13,378 nucleotides of DNA, taken from NCBI GenBank assembly GCA_937863215.1, contig CALMFQ010000467.1:1-13378 (forward strand), read 5' to 3'. The position numbers and the translations under genes were made by a program. The DNA comes from an uncultured Pseudomonadota bacterium. Its GTDB lineage: Bacteria; Pseudomonadota; Gammaproteobacteria; Burkholderiales; SCOH01. The notes beneath the pieces are model-generated. The model worked only from the letters and a program-made list of their open reading frames with translations. It did no database searches and was not told where the DNA came from. Shown in pieces: positions 6,944 through 13,378 of the stretch; position 1 is the stretch's first letter, and each line of letters starts with the position of its first letter.

Positions 6944-7939
6944 TCAGACGGGCTGAGCGTAAGCCAGTAACGCTGCGCGCTGCATGGTCCTGCTACCGGC
7001 GACACGAGTCAGCTTGCTCGCGTAGTCCGGGTCGGTGGCATAGCCGCCACTCTGCAATGCATCGGCAAAACCGCGAGCATCGGAACCCCGATTCAACGCC
7101 GGCTCGTAGCGCTGATTGCCTTTCAGCAAGCGAGCATAGTCGTCAAATGCCTCGCTGTAAGAGCCGTAGACGCGGAACTGCTGCAGCTTTTTCACCGCCT
7201 TACCGTTTTCGTATTCCGTAGTAGCCACATTCGCCACCGGCCCGTTCCAGCCCTTGCCAGCCTTGATGCCAAACAGATTGTGGCTGTCATTGCCGGCGGC
7301 ATCGATGATCTTGCGTTTGCCCCAACCGGTTTCCAGTGCTGCGTGCGCCGCCAGCACGTGCGGCGCAACACCGATCGCTTCGGCCGCCTTGCGTGCCTGA
7401 TCGATCACGCTGTTGACGAAATCGGCCAACGGCGTCGACGTTTTGCCTGCAGCCGCGGTTGCGGAGCCAGCGGGCTGCACGACCACCGGAGCCGTTGTCG
7501 GCATGGCATTCTGCGGCACCTTGGCGGCGCGATTTGCCGGCAAGGCATGCGGTTGCCATTGCAACGGCAACTGTCGCGGCGTACTGGGCAAATCGCCAGC
7601 CTTGAGCAGATCCTGGCGTCCGAGCTGGCGCTCGAGCATATCGGCGATTCCCAAGCCATGTTTGGTAGCGAGCTTTTGCGACAACTGGTCGTCGAACATG
7701 CCCTGGAACATCCTGGTTTCACTGCTGCCGGTCAGATCGCTTTCCGGGACCGCGGCACGCATGCTTTTCAGCATCATTGAAGTGAACAAGGCTTCGAATT
7801 GCTGGGCCACGGCATGAATCGAGCCTTTTTCATCGCTGCGCGCCTTGTTGCGCAACTGATTCAAGCCCTGGACGTCGTATGACAACTGGCCGCTAAGGTC
7901 CATTGCCTGCATGCTGCTACCGGAAATTCGCTGATTCAT
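6944..7939 (-). CDS. flgJ: Rod-capping scaffold and peptidoglycan hydrolase FlgJ
   Basis: FlgJ is exported to the periplasm, where it caps the growing rod and opens the peptidoglycan for it. The 331 residues split into a rod-binding N-terminal domain (about 40-105, IHAVAQQFEALFTSMMLKSM at 41-60, then SETRMFQGMFDDQLS) and a glucosaminidase-type C-terminal domain (about 172-331). A low-complexity Ala/Pro linker (115-170) joins them. The hydrolase part shows AALETGWGK with the likely catalytic Glu203, HNLFGIKAG (220-228), and TTEYENG with a possible second acid at Glu242 or Glu244. This two-domain form is typical of beta- and gammaproteobacteria. A sigma-54 site lies 37 bp upstream and a terminator separates it from flgI, so it seems to start its own transcript. 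No terminator follows it, so reading through into flgKL is possible. Confidence 0.96.
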   Translation of the reverse strand: MNQRISGSSMQAMDLSGQLSYDVQGLNQLRNKARSDEKGSIHAVAQQFEALFTSMMLKSMRAAVPESDLTGSSETRMFQGMFDDQLSQKLATKHGLGIADMLERQLGRQDLLKAGDLPSTPRQLPLQWQPHALPANRAAKVPQNAMPTTAPVVVQPAGSATAAAGKTSTPLADFVNSVIDQARKAAEAIGVAPHVLAAHAALETGWGKRKIIDAAGNDSHNLFGIKAGKGWNGPVANVATTEYENGKAVKKLQQFRVYGSYSEAFDDYARLLKGNQRYEPALNRGSDARGFADALQSGGYATDPDYASKLTRVAGSRTMQRAALLAYAQPV

Positions 7940-7975
7940 TGTCCTGCCCTTTCATACGGCCTTCATCCCATAAAA

Positions 7976-7992
7976 AGCAAGAAATGGGCCAG
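7976..7992 (-). promoter_or_regulatory. Sigma-54 (-24/-12) promoter before flgJ
   Basis: The - strand reads CTGGCCCATTTCTTGCT (7992-7976). The known RpoN consensus is YTGGCACGRNNNTTGCW; here the invariant GG and GC are present with the required 10 bases between them, and the TTGCT half is perfect. Transcription would begin near 7965, about 25 bases before the flgJ ATG. It lies just downstream of the flgI terminator, which makes functional use plausible. No enhancer site for a FleQ-type activator could be identified by eye. Confidence 0.8.
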
Positions 7993-8008
7993 TTCCGGTC
8001 AGACAATG

Positions 8009-8031
8009 AAAAAGCCCGCTCGAAAGCGGGC
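8009..8031 (-). terminator. Intrinsic terminator after flgI
   Basis: On the - strand the RNA would fold as GCCCGCU, a UUCG tetraloop, then AGCGGGC (8031-8014), directly followed by five U (8013-8009). A GC-rich 7-bp stem, a stable tetraloop and a U-run make a standard rho-independent terminator. It lies 22 bp after the flgI stop and ends the flgD-to-flgI transcript, at least in part. It is not useful for the + strand, which has no T-run. Confidence 0.88.
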
Positions 8032-8053
8032 CTGCCAGCAGCGAGCGTGCGGG

Positions 8054-9178
8054 TCAGATCACTTCCAGCTCGGCTTTCAGTGCGCCGGCCGCCTTCATCG
8101 CCTGCAGGATCGACAACAAATCCTGCGGGGTCGCGCCAATCGAATTCAAAGCCTTGACCACATCGGCCAGCTTGGCGCCCTTGCTCAGCTGCACCAACTG
8201 CCCCTTGTCTGCCTTGACGCTGACATCGGCATTCTGCACCTCGGCGCTCTGCCCCTGCGACAGCGCATTGGGCTGGCTGACACTATTGTTGGCATTGATG
8301 GTTACCGACAGGTTGCCATGGGCGATTGCGCAGCTATCCAGAGCCACCGACTGATTCATCACCACTGAGCCGGTGCGTGCGTTGATGAGCACCTTGGGGG
8401 AATTTTCTGCCGCCGTAACGGCAAGATTTTCCACCTTGCTGATAAATTGCACCCGCTCATTGCTGTCGCGCGGCGCACGTACCTGAATCAGCCTGGCATC
8501 CAATGCCCGCGCAGTGTCGGCACCAATTGCACGATTGATTACATCGACCATGCGATTGGCTGTGGTGAAATCCGATTGGGTCAGTTCGTAATTGATGAAG
8601 TCTCCCTGTCCCAGCGGGGTCGGTACGGCACGCTCCACCGTTGCACCGGCGGGAATGCGGCCTGCATTCAGGTGATTGACCTGGCTGCTGCTGCCGCCGG
8701 CAGATGCACCGGCGCCACCGACCAGTACGTTGCCCTGCGCCATGGCGTAAATCTGCCCGTCAACGCCACGCAGCGGGCTCAGGATCAGCGTACCGCCACG
8801 CAGGCTTTTGGCAGTGCCAAGCGATGCCACCGTCACGTCGATAGCCTGCCCCGGCTTGGCGAACGGCGGCAGATTGGCAGTCAGCGACACGGCCGCCACG
8901 TTTTTCGGCTGAATGGTCGTTCCCGGTGGCAGCTGAATGCCCAGACGGTCAAGCATCGCCTGCATACTGGCTGGCGTAAAGGGCGCCTGGGTCGGCTGGT
9001 CGCCGGTGCCGTCGAGGCCAACAATCAGGCCATAGCCCACCAGCTGGTTCTGGCGCACCCCCTGCAATGTTGCCATGTCCTTGATACGCTGGCCGACATC
9101 GCTGGCAGCCACGGCCAAGGAGCTAGCCAGCAGCAAACTGCAGCAGGCAAGCAGGGAAAATTTGCGTTTGAGTGACAT
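8054..9178 (-). CDS. flgI: Flagellar P-ring protein FlgI
   Basis: FlgI builds the P ring around the rod at the peptidoglycan layer. It has 374 residues (E. coli 365). A Sec signal peptide is clear: KRK at 4-6, a hydrophobic core, and cleavage near AVA-A (after residue 24 or 25). The mature start SDVGQRIKDMATLQGVRQNQ, then GYGLIVGLDGTGDQ, and the end DLLSILQAMKAAGALKAELEVI (given here by its start and end) are all family signatures. The mature protein has a single cysteine, Cys283 (in LDSCAIAHGNLSV). The E. coli protein has a second one near the C-terminus where this one has Ala366. GGAG lies five bases before the ATG, and the gap after flgH is 11 bp. A strong terminator follows the stop. Confidence 0.97.
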   Translation of the reverse strand: MSLKRKFSLLACCSLLLASSLAVAASDVGQRIKDMATLQGVRQNQLVGYGLIVGLDGTGDQPTQAPFTPASMQAMLDRLGIQLPPGTTIQPKNVAAVSLTANLPPFAKPGQAIDVTVASLGTAKSLRGGTLILSPLRGVDGQIYAMAQGNVLVGGAGASAGGSSSQVNHLNAGRIPAGATVERAVPTPLGQGDFINYELTQSDFTTANRMVDVINRAIGADTARALDARLIQVRAPRDSNERVQFISKVENLAVTAAENSPKVLINARTGSVVMNQSVALDSCAIAHGNLSVTINANNSVSQPNALSQGQSAEVQNADVSVKADKGQLVQLSKGAKLADVVKALNSIGATPQDLLSILQAMKAAGALKAELEVI

Positions 9179-9189
9179 GGCTGCTCCGC

Positions 9190-9864
9190 TCAGTAAGGCG
9201 CTACCGACATGAAAAACTTCTGCAGCCAGCCGCCATCCTGCGCATCACCGACCACGCCGTTGGCGCGCTGCTCGATGCGTGCGTCGGCAACCTTGGTCGA
9301 GGAAATCTGGTTGCCGGTCTTGATATCTGCCGGGTTGATCACGCCGGAAAAACGCAGGAATTCGTGTTCGTTGTGAATCGCAATCTGCTTTTCGCCGCTG
9401 ACCAGCAAATTACCATTGGCCAGCACCTCGATCACGGTCACGGTGATATTGCCGGTAAAAGTGTTCTCGGCATTGGTTTCACCCTTACCGTCGAACTTGT
9501 TGGCCGAATCCAGCTTGTAGCCGGCATTGGCGAGCTTTTCCAGCGCGCCGGGCAGATAGGGCATATTCAGCGGCGTGCTGATGGTGCCGCTGAGCGAGCC
9601 GGTACGGTTGGCATTGCTCGATGACTTGGTCTTGGCACTGAGCTTTTCCTCAATGGATACCGTCAGCACATCGCCCACCTGGCGCGCGATGCGATCTTCG
9701 AACAGCGAACCACGGCTGTTGGACTGGAAAATCGCGCCATTGCCGTACAACGGCTCCGGCTGCGCTACCGGCCGTACCGAGGTCGGCTGATACACAATCG
9801 ATTTCGGCGAATTGGCACAGCCGGCAAGCATTGCCGCCAGCAGGGCCAGAATCAGCTTGTTCAT
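9190..9864 (-). CDS. flgH: Flagellar L-ring lipoprotein FlgH
   Basis: FlgH forms the L ring in the outer membrane, through which the rod passes. The 224 residues (E. coli 232) start with a lipoprotein signal: a hydrophobic stretch then LAGC, giving lipidated Cys16 as the mature N-terminus, followed by ANSPKS. Family motifs are SLFEDRIARQVGDVLTVSIEE (53-73, given as its ends SLFED and VSIEE), NGNLLVSGEKQI (150-161) and FSGVINPADI (172-181). A GGAGG ribosome site is six bases from the ATG. A second ATG five bases upstream is out of frame and stops after two codons. The gaps are 15 bp to flgG and 11 bp to flgI, within the flgD-I operon. Confidence 0.97.
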   Translation of the reverse strand: MNKLILALLAAMLAGCANSPKSIVYQPTSVRPVAQPEPLYGNGAIFQSNSRGSLFEDRIARQVGDVLTVSIEEKLSAKTKSSSNANRTGSLSGTISTPLNMPYLPGALEKLANAGYKLDSANKFDGKGETNAENTFTGNITVTVIEVLANGNLLVSGEKQIAIHNEHEFLRFSGVINPADIKTGNQISSTKVADARIEQRANGVVGDAQDGGWLQKFFMSVAPY

Positions 9865-9879
9865 GTCATGCCTCCACGC

Positions 9880-10665
9880 TTACAGCTGCGTCAGCTTCTG
9901 CAGCATCTGATCGGACGTCTGGATCGCGCGCGAATTCAATTCGTACGCCCGCTGCGCCTGAATCATGTTGACCAGCTCTTCGGTCGCATTGACGTTGGAT
10001 GCTTCGACATAGCCCTGATAAATCGTGCCGGCGCCGTTTGAGCCGGGATCGGTCTCCTGTGGCGCGCCGGAAGCTTCGGTTTCCAGATACAGGTTTTCAC
10101 CCTTGGCGTTGAGGCCGGCCGGGTTGACAAAGGTGGCAACGGTAATACGCCCCAGTTGCACTGCGTTCACCGCACCGGCCGGCATGTAACTGGCGGTCCC
10201 GTCCGCAGCGACACTAAAGCTGGTTGCATCCTGCGGAATCTGGAATTGCGGCTGCAGCAGCCAGCCGTTCGACATGGTCAGCCGCCCCTGCGAATCGCGG
10301 CGGAACGAGCCATCGCGGGTATAGCCGGTAGTCTGGCCGTCCGGCGACAGCACACGGAAATATCCCTGGCCGCTGATCGCCATATCGTACGAGTTGTTGG
10401 TGTTCTGGAATCCGCCTTCGGTATCGATGCGCGTGGTGGCAACGGTACGGGCGCCGACGCCGAGCTGCAGGCCGGTCGGCACCTGGCCTTGCTGCGCCGC
10501 CGGGGAGCCGGCCTGACGAATGGTCTGGTAGATCAGATCTTCGAATACCGGGCGCGAATGCTTGTAACCATTGGTGTTGATGTTGGCAAGGTTGTGCGAG
10601 ATGACGTCGATATTGGTCTGTTGCACGTCCATGCCAGTCTTGGCAATCCACAGCGAGCGAATCAT
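9880..10665 (-). CDS. flgG: Flagellar distal rod protein FlgG
   Basis: FlgG polymerises into the distal rod, the stiff drive shaft inside the P and L rings. It has 261 residues (E. coli 260). The N-terminal rod motif (IRSLWIAKTGM, then NLANINTNGYK at 25-35) and the C-terminal motif (ASNVNATEELVNMIQAQRAY, residues 222-241) are both standard. Residues 46-63, YQTIRQAGSPAAQQGQVP, correspond to the 18-residue FlgG-specific segment known in Salmonella to separate a straight rod protein from the flexible hook protein. The gene starts only 5 bp after flgF. Its weak ribosome site (GGAAG) lies inside the flgF end, so coupled translation is likely. Confidence 0.97.
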   Translation of the reverse strand: MIRSLWIAKTGMDVQQTNIDVISHNLANINTNGYKHSRPVFEDLIYQTIRQAGSPAAQQGQVPTGLQLGVGARTVATTRIDTEGGFQNTNNSYDMAISGQGYFRVLSPDGQTTGYTRDGSFRRDSQGRLTMSNGWLLQPQFQIPQDATSFSVAADGTASYMPAGAVNAVQLGRITVATFVNPAGLNAKGENLYLETEASGAPQETDPGSNGAGTIYQGYVEASNVNATEELVNMIQAQRAYELNSRAIQTSDQMLQKLTQL

Positions 10666-10670
10666 GTCTG

Positions 10671-11408
10671 TCAGCTTCCGATATTGAGGATTTGTGCCGC
10701 CTGACGGCTGTTCTGTTCGGCGGTGGAAATCAGTTTGATCTGGGTTTCGTACTGGCGCGCATTGCTGATCATGTTGACCAGCGCCTCGGTAGCGCTGACA
10801 TTGCTGGTTTCCAGCGTGCCGGCAAACACTTGCACGTTCGGGTCGGCAGCGGCCGGCTGGTTATTGGACTGGCGGAACAGGCCATCGGCACCGCGCACCA
10901 GATCCTTTTCTGCCGGATTGACCAGCTTCAACTTACCGACTTCCACCGCACCGGTGGTCGCGCCGTTCGGCCGCGACGAAATCGTGCCGTCTTCGGCAAT
11001 GATGATCTGGCCGTCGGTCGGCACCGTGATCGGCCCACCCTCGCCCAGCACCGGCAGACCGTTACGGGTTTTCAGCTGGCCGTTGGCATCGATATCGAAA
11101 CCGCCGTTGCGGGTATAGGCCTCGCCATTCGGCGTCTGCACCGCGAAAAAGCCCTTGTCGCGCACCGCCACATCCAACGAACGGCCGGTGTATTGCATGG
11201 CGCCGGCGGTGAAATCCGAGCCGGTGGTCGAATCCACCACGAATGTGCGGGTCGGCATGCCGCCGCCAACTACCGGCAACGCGCGGAACGCATTCAGCTC
11301 GGCACGAAACCCCGGCGTCGACACATTGGCCAGATTGTTGGCGGTGGCAGCCTGCTGAACCAGCAGGTGCTTCGCGCCATTCATGGCCAGATAGAGCATG
11401 CGATCCAC
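10671..11408 (-). CDS. flgF: Flagellar proximal rod protein FlgF
   Basis: FlgF is one of the proximal rod subunits (with FlgB and FlgC) and links the basal body to FlgG. It has 245 residues (E. coli 251). The N-terminus MDRMLYLAMNGA followed by NNLANVSTPGFRAELNAFRA and the C-terminus (ETSNVSATEALVNMISNARQ, residues 200-219) are typical. The start is a GTG at 11408: a GGGAG ribosome site lies seven bases upstream, and the resulting MDRM N-terminus fits homologues such as E. coli MDHAIY. The ATG three codons later (11399) would cut off conserved residues. The gap after flgE is 17 bp, and flgG follows after 5 bp. Confidence 0.96.
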   Translation of the reverse strand: MDRMLYLAMNGAKHLLVQQAATANNLANVSTPGFRAELNAFRALPVVGGGMPTRTFVVDSTTGSDFTAGAMQYTGRSLDVAVRDKGFFAVQTPNGEAYTRNGGFDIDANGQLKTRNGLPVLGEGGPITVPTDGQIIIAEDGTISSRPNGATTGAVEVGKLKLVNPAEKDLVRGADGLFRQSNNQPAAADPNVQVFAGTLETSNVSATEALVNMISNARQYETQIKLISTAEQNSRQAAQILNIGS

Positions 11409-11425
11409 TTAGCGACTCCCGGTTA

Positions 11426-12916
11426 TCAGCGCAGGTTCACCAGCGTCTGCAGGATCTGGTCCTGCGTCTTCACGGTTTGCGCATTGGCCTGATAGGTGCG
11501 TTGCGCGGTAATCATGTTCACCAGCTCGGCAGTCAGATCGACGTTCGAATCCTCCACCGCACCGGATTGCAGCGTGCCGAATCCGGCGTCGCCCGGCAGG
11601 CCGGTCACCTCATCGCCGGCAGCATAGGATTGCACCCACTGGTTGTTGCCAGCCGGCTGCAGACCCTGCGCATTGGCAAAGTTCGCCAGCCGGACAAAGG
11701 CCGAGGTCTTGGTCTGGCCATTGGTATAACGCACCTGCACCGCACCTTCGGGCGATACCGAAAAGCCCGCCAGCTGCCCCGGCGCAAAACCATCCTGACG
11801 TGCGGTACCGACGCCGAAGTTGCTGCCGAACTGGGTGCTGTTCTTGAAGCTGAGCGGGAAAGTCAGTGTCGGATTGGCACCAGTGGTAACGACGGTATTG
11901 ATACCCTTAATCTGGTTAATTGTGGTTTGTTCAGCGGCAATCCCCTGCAGGTCCAGCTGAATATCCGGCGGGGCGGTAACCAGATTGGTCACGCCGCTGG
12001 GATTACCCGCCACCGCAGCAGCATTTGCCGGCACCCGGTAGCCGACCAGATTGCCGTTGTTATCAAATACCACCCGCATTGCCGCATTGGCGGTGGTTTG
12101 CGTTTGTGGCGCATTGGCGGGGTCCAGCACTTTTACATTGCCCATACTGGTACCGTCGGCCAGCATGTATACGTCCCACTCATTGGGCGTAGCGGTTTTG
12201 ACATAGTATGTCGTCAGCGTGTGCGGGCCACCCTCGGAATCGTAGGTGGTAATCGAGGTGGCACTGTTGTACGACGACGGGTCTGGAATCGGCTTGCCCA
12301 GTACCGCCGGCCCCGGAACAGGCCCGGTCGAGCCGGTCGAAATAAAAGCGGCTGTAGGTGTAACGGCACGGGCATCCAGATTCAGCGACAACAAAACCCC
12401 CGGCTCCCCGCCGACACTGGCGCCAGTTGCCTGCGGCGCATTCTGTGCACCAGGATCGATCCGCACCCTCAGCGGCTGGCCGCGATCGGCGGCATCCTTG
12501 GCGAGTCCAGTCAGCGGATCGACCGACTTGGTTACACCATACCCGGTCAGATAGTTGCCGCCGTTGTCGACAATGAATCCCGATTTATCCAGCTTGAACT
12601 GTCCGTTACGAGTATAGGAAGTCGCACCGGCAGCAGACTCCATACGGAAGAAGCCATTGTTGTTGATGGCGATATCGAGCGGGTTGGCCGACGAGGTGAT
12701 ATTGCCCTGGGTAAACTGCTGCGCCACCTTCGATACATAAGCGCCGATACCAGCCTGCGTGCCGGCAACACCGACAATGGTCGAAGCAAAAATATCGGCA
12801 AACTCGGTACGTGAACTCTTGAATCCGACGGTATTCGAGTTGGCAACGTTATTGCCAATCACGTCGAGATTCTTTGCCGATACGTTCAGACCGCTCAAAC
12901 CCTGTTGGAAACCCAT
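11426..12916 (-). CDS. flgE: Flagellar hook protein FlgE
   Basis: FlgE is the subunit of the flexible hook joining the rod to the filament. It has 496 residues, longer than E. coli (402), with the added length in the outer surface domains (about 150-330). The N-terminus MGFQQGLSGLNVSAKNLDVI and NNVANSNTVGFKSSRTEFAD are conserved. So are SITTYDSEGGPHTLTTYYVK (221-240), STQFGSNFGV (360-369) and the C-terminal EDSNVDLTAELVNMITAQRT (455-474). AGGAG lies eight bases before the ATG. The flgD stop, a tandem TAA-TAA, is just upstream. The gaps are 18 bp to flgD and 17 bp to flgF, inside the operon. Confidence 0.97.
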   Translation of the reverse strand: MGFQQGLSGLNVSAKNLDVIGNNVANSNTVGFKSSRTEFADIFASTIVGVAGTQAGIGAYVSKVAQQFTQGNITSSANPLDIAINNNGFFRMESAAGATSYTRNGQFKLDKSGFIVDNGGNYLTGYGVTKSVDPLTGLAKDAADRGQPLRVRIDPGAQNAPQATGASVGGEPGVLLSLNLDARAVTPTAAFISTGSTGPVPGPAVLGKPIPDPSSYNSATSITTYDSEGGPHTLTTYYVKTATPNEWDVYMLADGTSMGNVKVLDPANAPQTQTTANAAMRVVFDNNGNLVGYRVPANAAAVAGNPSGVTNLVTAPPDIQLDLQGIAAEQTTINQIKGINTVVTTGANPTLTFPLSFKNSTQFGSNFGVGTARQDGFAPGQLAGFSVSPEGAVQVRYTNGQTKTSAFVRLANFANAQGLQPAGNNQWVQSYAAGDEVTGLPGDAGFGTLQSGAVEDSNVDLTAELVNMITAQRTYQANAQTVKTQDQILQTLVNLR

Positions 12917-12934
12917 GTCTGCTACTCCTGCTTA

Positions 12935-13378
12935 TTATTTGATCTGGCTGATATCGGCAAGCGCAACGATACCGCGCGAACCCAGGTCAAGCTTCACACC
13001 GTCCGCAGCCAGCTTGACACTGGATACCTGCGCATACGCCATGGTCTTGGTGGTAATCTGCTCACCGCCACTGGTCGCGGTGACCCGGAACTGATAATTG
13101 CCGTCCTTCATATGATTGCCATTGTTGTCAGTTCCATCCCAGGTGAGCGAGAACTGTCCGGCCGGCTTGACTCCCAGGTCTTGCGAACTGATGGTGTTGC
13201 CACCCGCATCGAGGATATCGACCGTTACCTTGTCGGCTGCTTTCGATAGATCAATGGCGGCGTTGGCCTGACCATTGGCCAGCGTCAGCGAACTCCCCGG
13301 AACCAGCACCTGCCGGCCAATCAGCGTTGCCGCCTGGGCCGATTGACCGGCGATCACGTTCTGTGTCAGCGTCTGCGA
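12935..13378 (-). CDS. flgD: Hook-capping scaffold protein FlgD (partial)
   Basis: FlgD caps the growing hook and guides FlgE assembly. Only the C-terminal 147 residues are in the window, and the reading frame is open to the right edge, so the N-terminus (with the export signal) lies outside. The visible part begins SQTLTQNVIAGQSAQAATLIG and contains GRQVLVPGSS, AADKVTVDILDAGGNTI, the Ig-like core motif FSLTWDGTDNNGNHMKDGNY and a C-terminal return strand ending ALADISQIK. The GTG at 13357 is an internal valine, not a start. The gene ends with two consecutive TAA stops and flgE follows 18 bp later. Confidence 0.95.
   Translation of the reverse strand, partial: SQTLTQNVIAGQSAQAATLIGRQVLVPGSSLTLANGQANAAIDLSKAADKVTVDILDAGGNTISSQDLGVKPAGQFSLTWDGTDNNGNHMKDGNYQFRVTATSGGEQITTKTMAYAQVSSVKLAADGVKLDLGSRGIVALADISQIK

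Noticed and set aside
11243..12814. A 523-codon open frame on the + strand opposite flgE and flgF
   Set aside because: Both genes underneath are certain; the frame has shadow-like composition and no family signature.
1..13378. Search for CRISPR arrays, tRNA or rRNA genes, insertion sequences, phage genes or attachment sites
   Set aside because: No regularly spaced repeats, RNA gene signatures, transposase or integrase reading frames were seen; the coding content is explained by housekeeping and flagellar genes.

Overview
The window is a stretch of chromosome from a flagellated, Gram-negative, fairly GC-rich bacterium, most likely a betaproteobacterium. I lean towards the Neisseriales side (Chromobacterium/Chitinibacter-like) from protein character, namely a SerB of 281 residues, a FlgJ with a fused muramidase domain, and FlgK/FlgL enlarged by repeat modules. 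That placement is an impression, not a computed result. P- and L-ring genes (flgI, flgH) show an organism with peptidoglycan and an outer membrane.

Left part, + strand (1-2929). A G/C-rich palindrome at the very edge is followed by serB (phosphoserine phosphatase), a closely spaced small membrane protein of the DUF998 type, and then a separately transcribed gene for an unusual TonB-family protein. The last one joins a cytoplasmic winged-helix-like domain, one membrane segment, a long Ala/Pro linker and a TonB C-terminal domain. A perfect 12-bp hairpin (2931-2958) sits between this gene and the convergent flagellar cluster and can stop transcription from both sides.

Right part, - strand (2971-13378). 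In transcription order this is flgD (N-terminus outside the window), flgE, flgF, flgG, flgH, flgI, then flgJ, then flgK-flgL. Together they encode the hook scaffold, the hook, two rod proteins, the L ring, the P ring, the rod cap/muramidase and the two hook-filament junction proteins. Genes flgD to flgI are packed with 5-18 bp gaps and read as one operon.

The series is broken at two points by signals visible in the DNA. An intrinsic terminator follows flgI, with a good sigma-54 (-24/-12) site between it and flgJ. A near-consensus sigma-28 (FliA) promoter lies between flgJ and flgK. This fits a tiered scheme in which sigma-54 drives middle genes (flgJ shown here) and sigma-28 drives late junction proteins FlgK/FlgL.

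The flagellar genes all look intact, and I see no mobile element, CRISPR array, tRNA or rRNA. The points most worth following are the winged-helix/TonB fusion, the two promoter calls with the terminator, and a beta-rich module shared by FlgK (several copies, one pair still alike at DNA level) and FlgL (one copy). I found no convincing novel multi-gene system.
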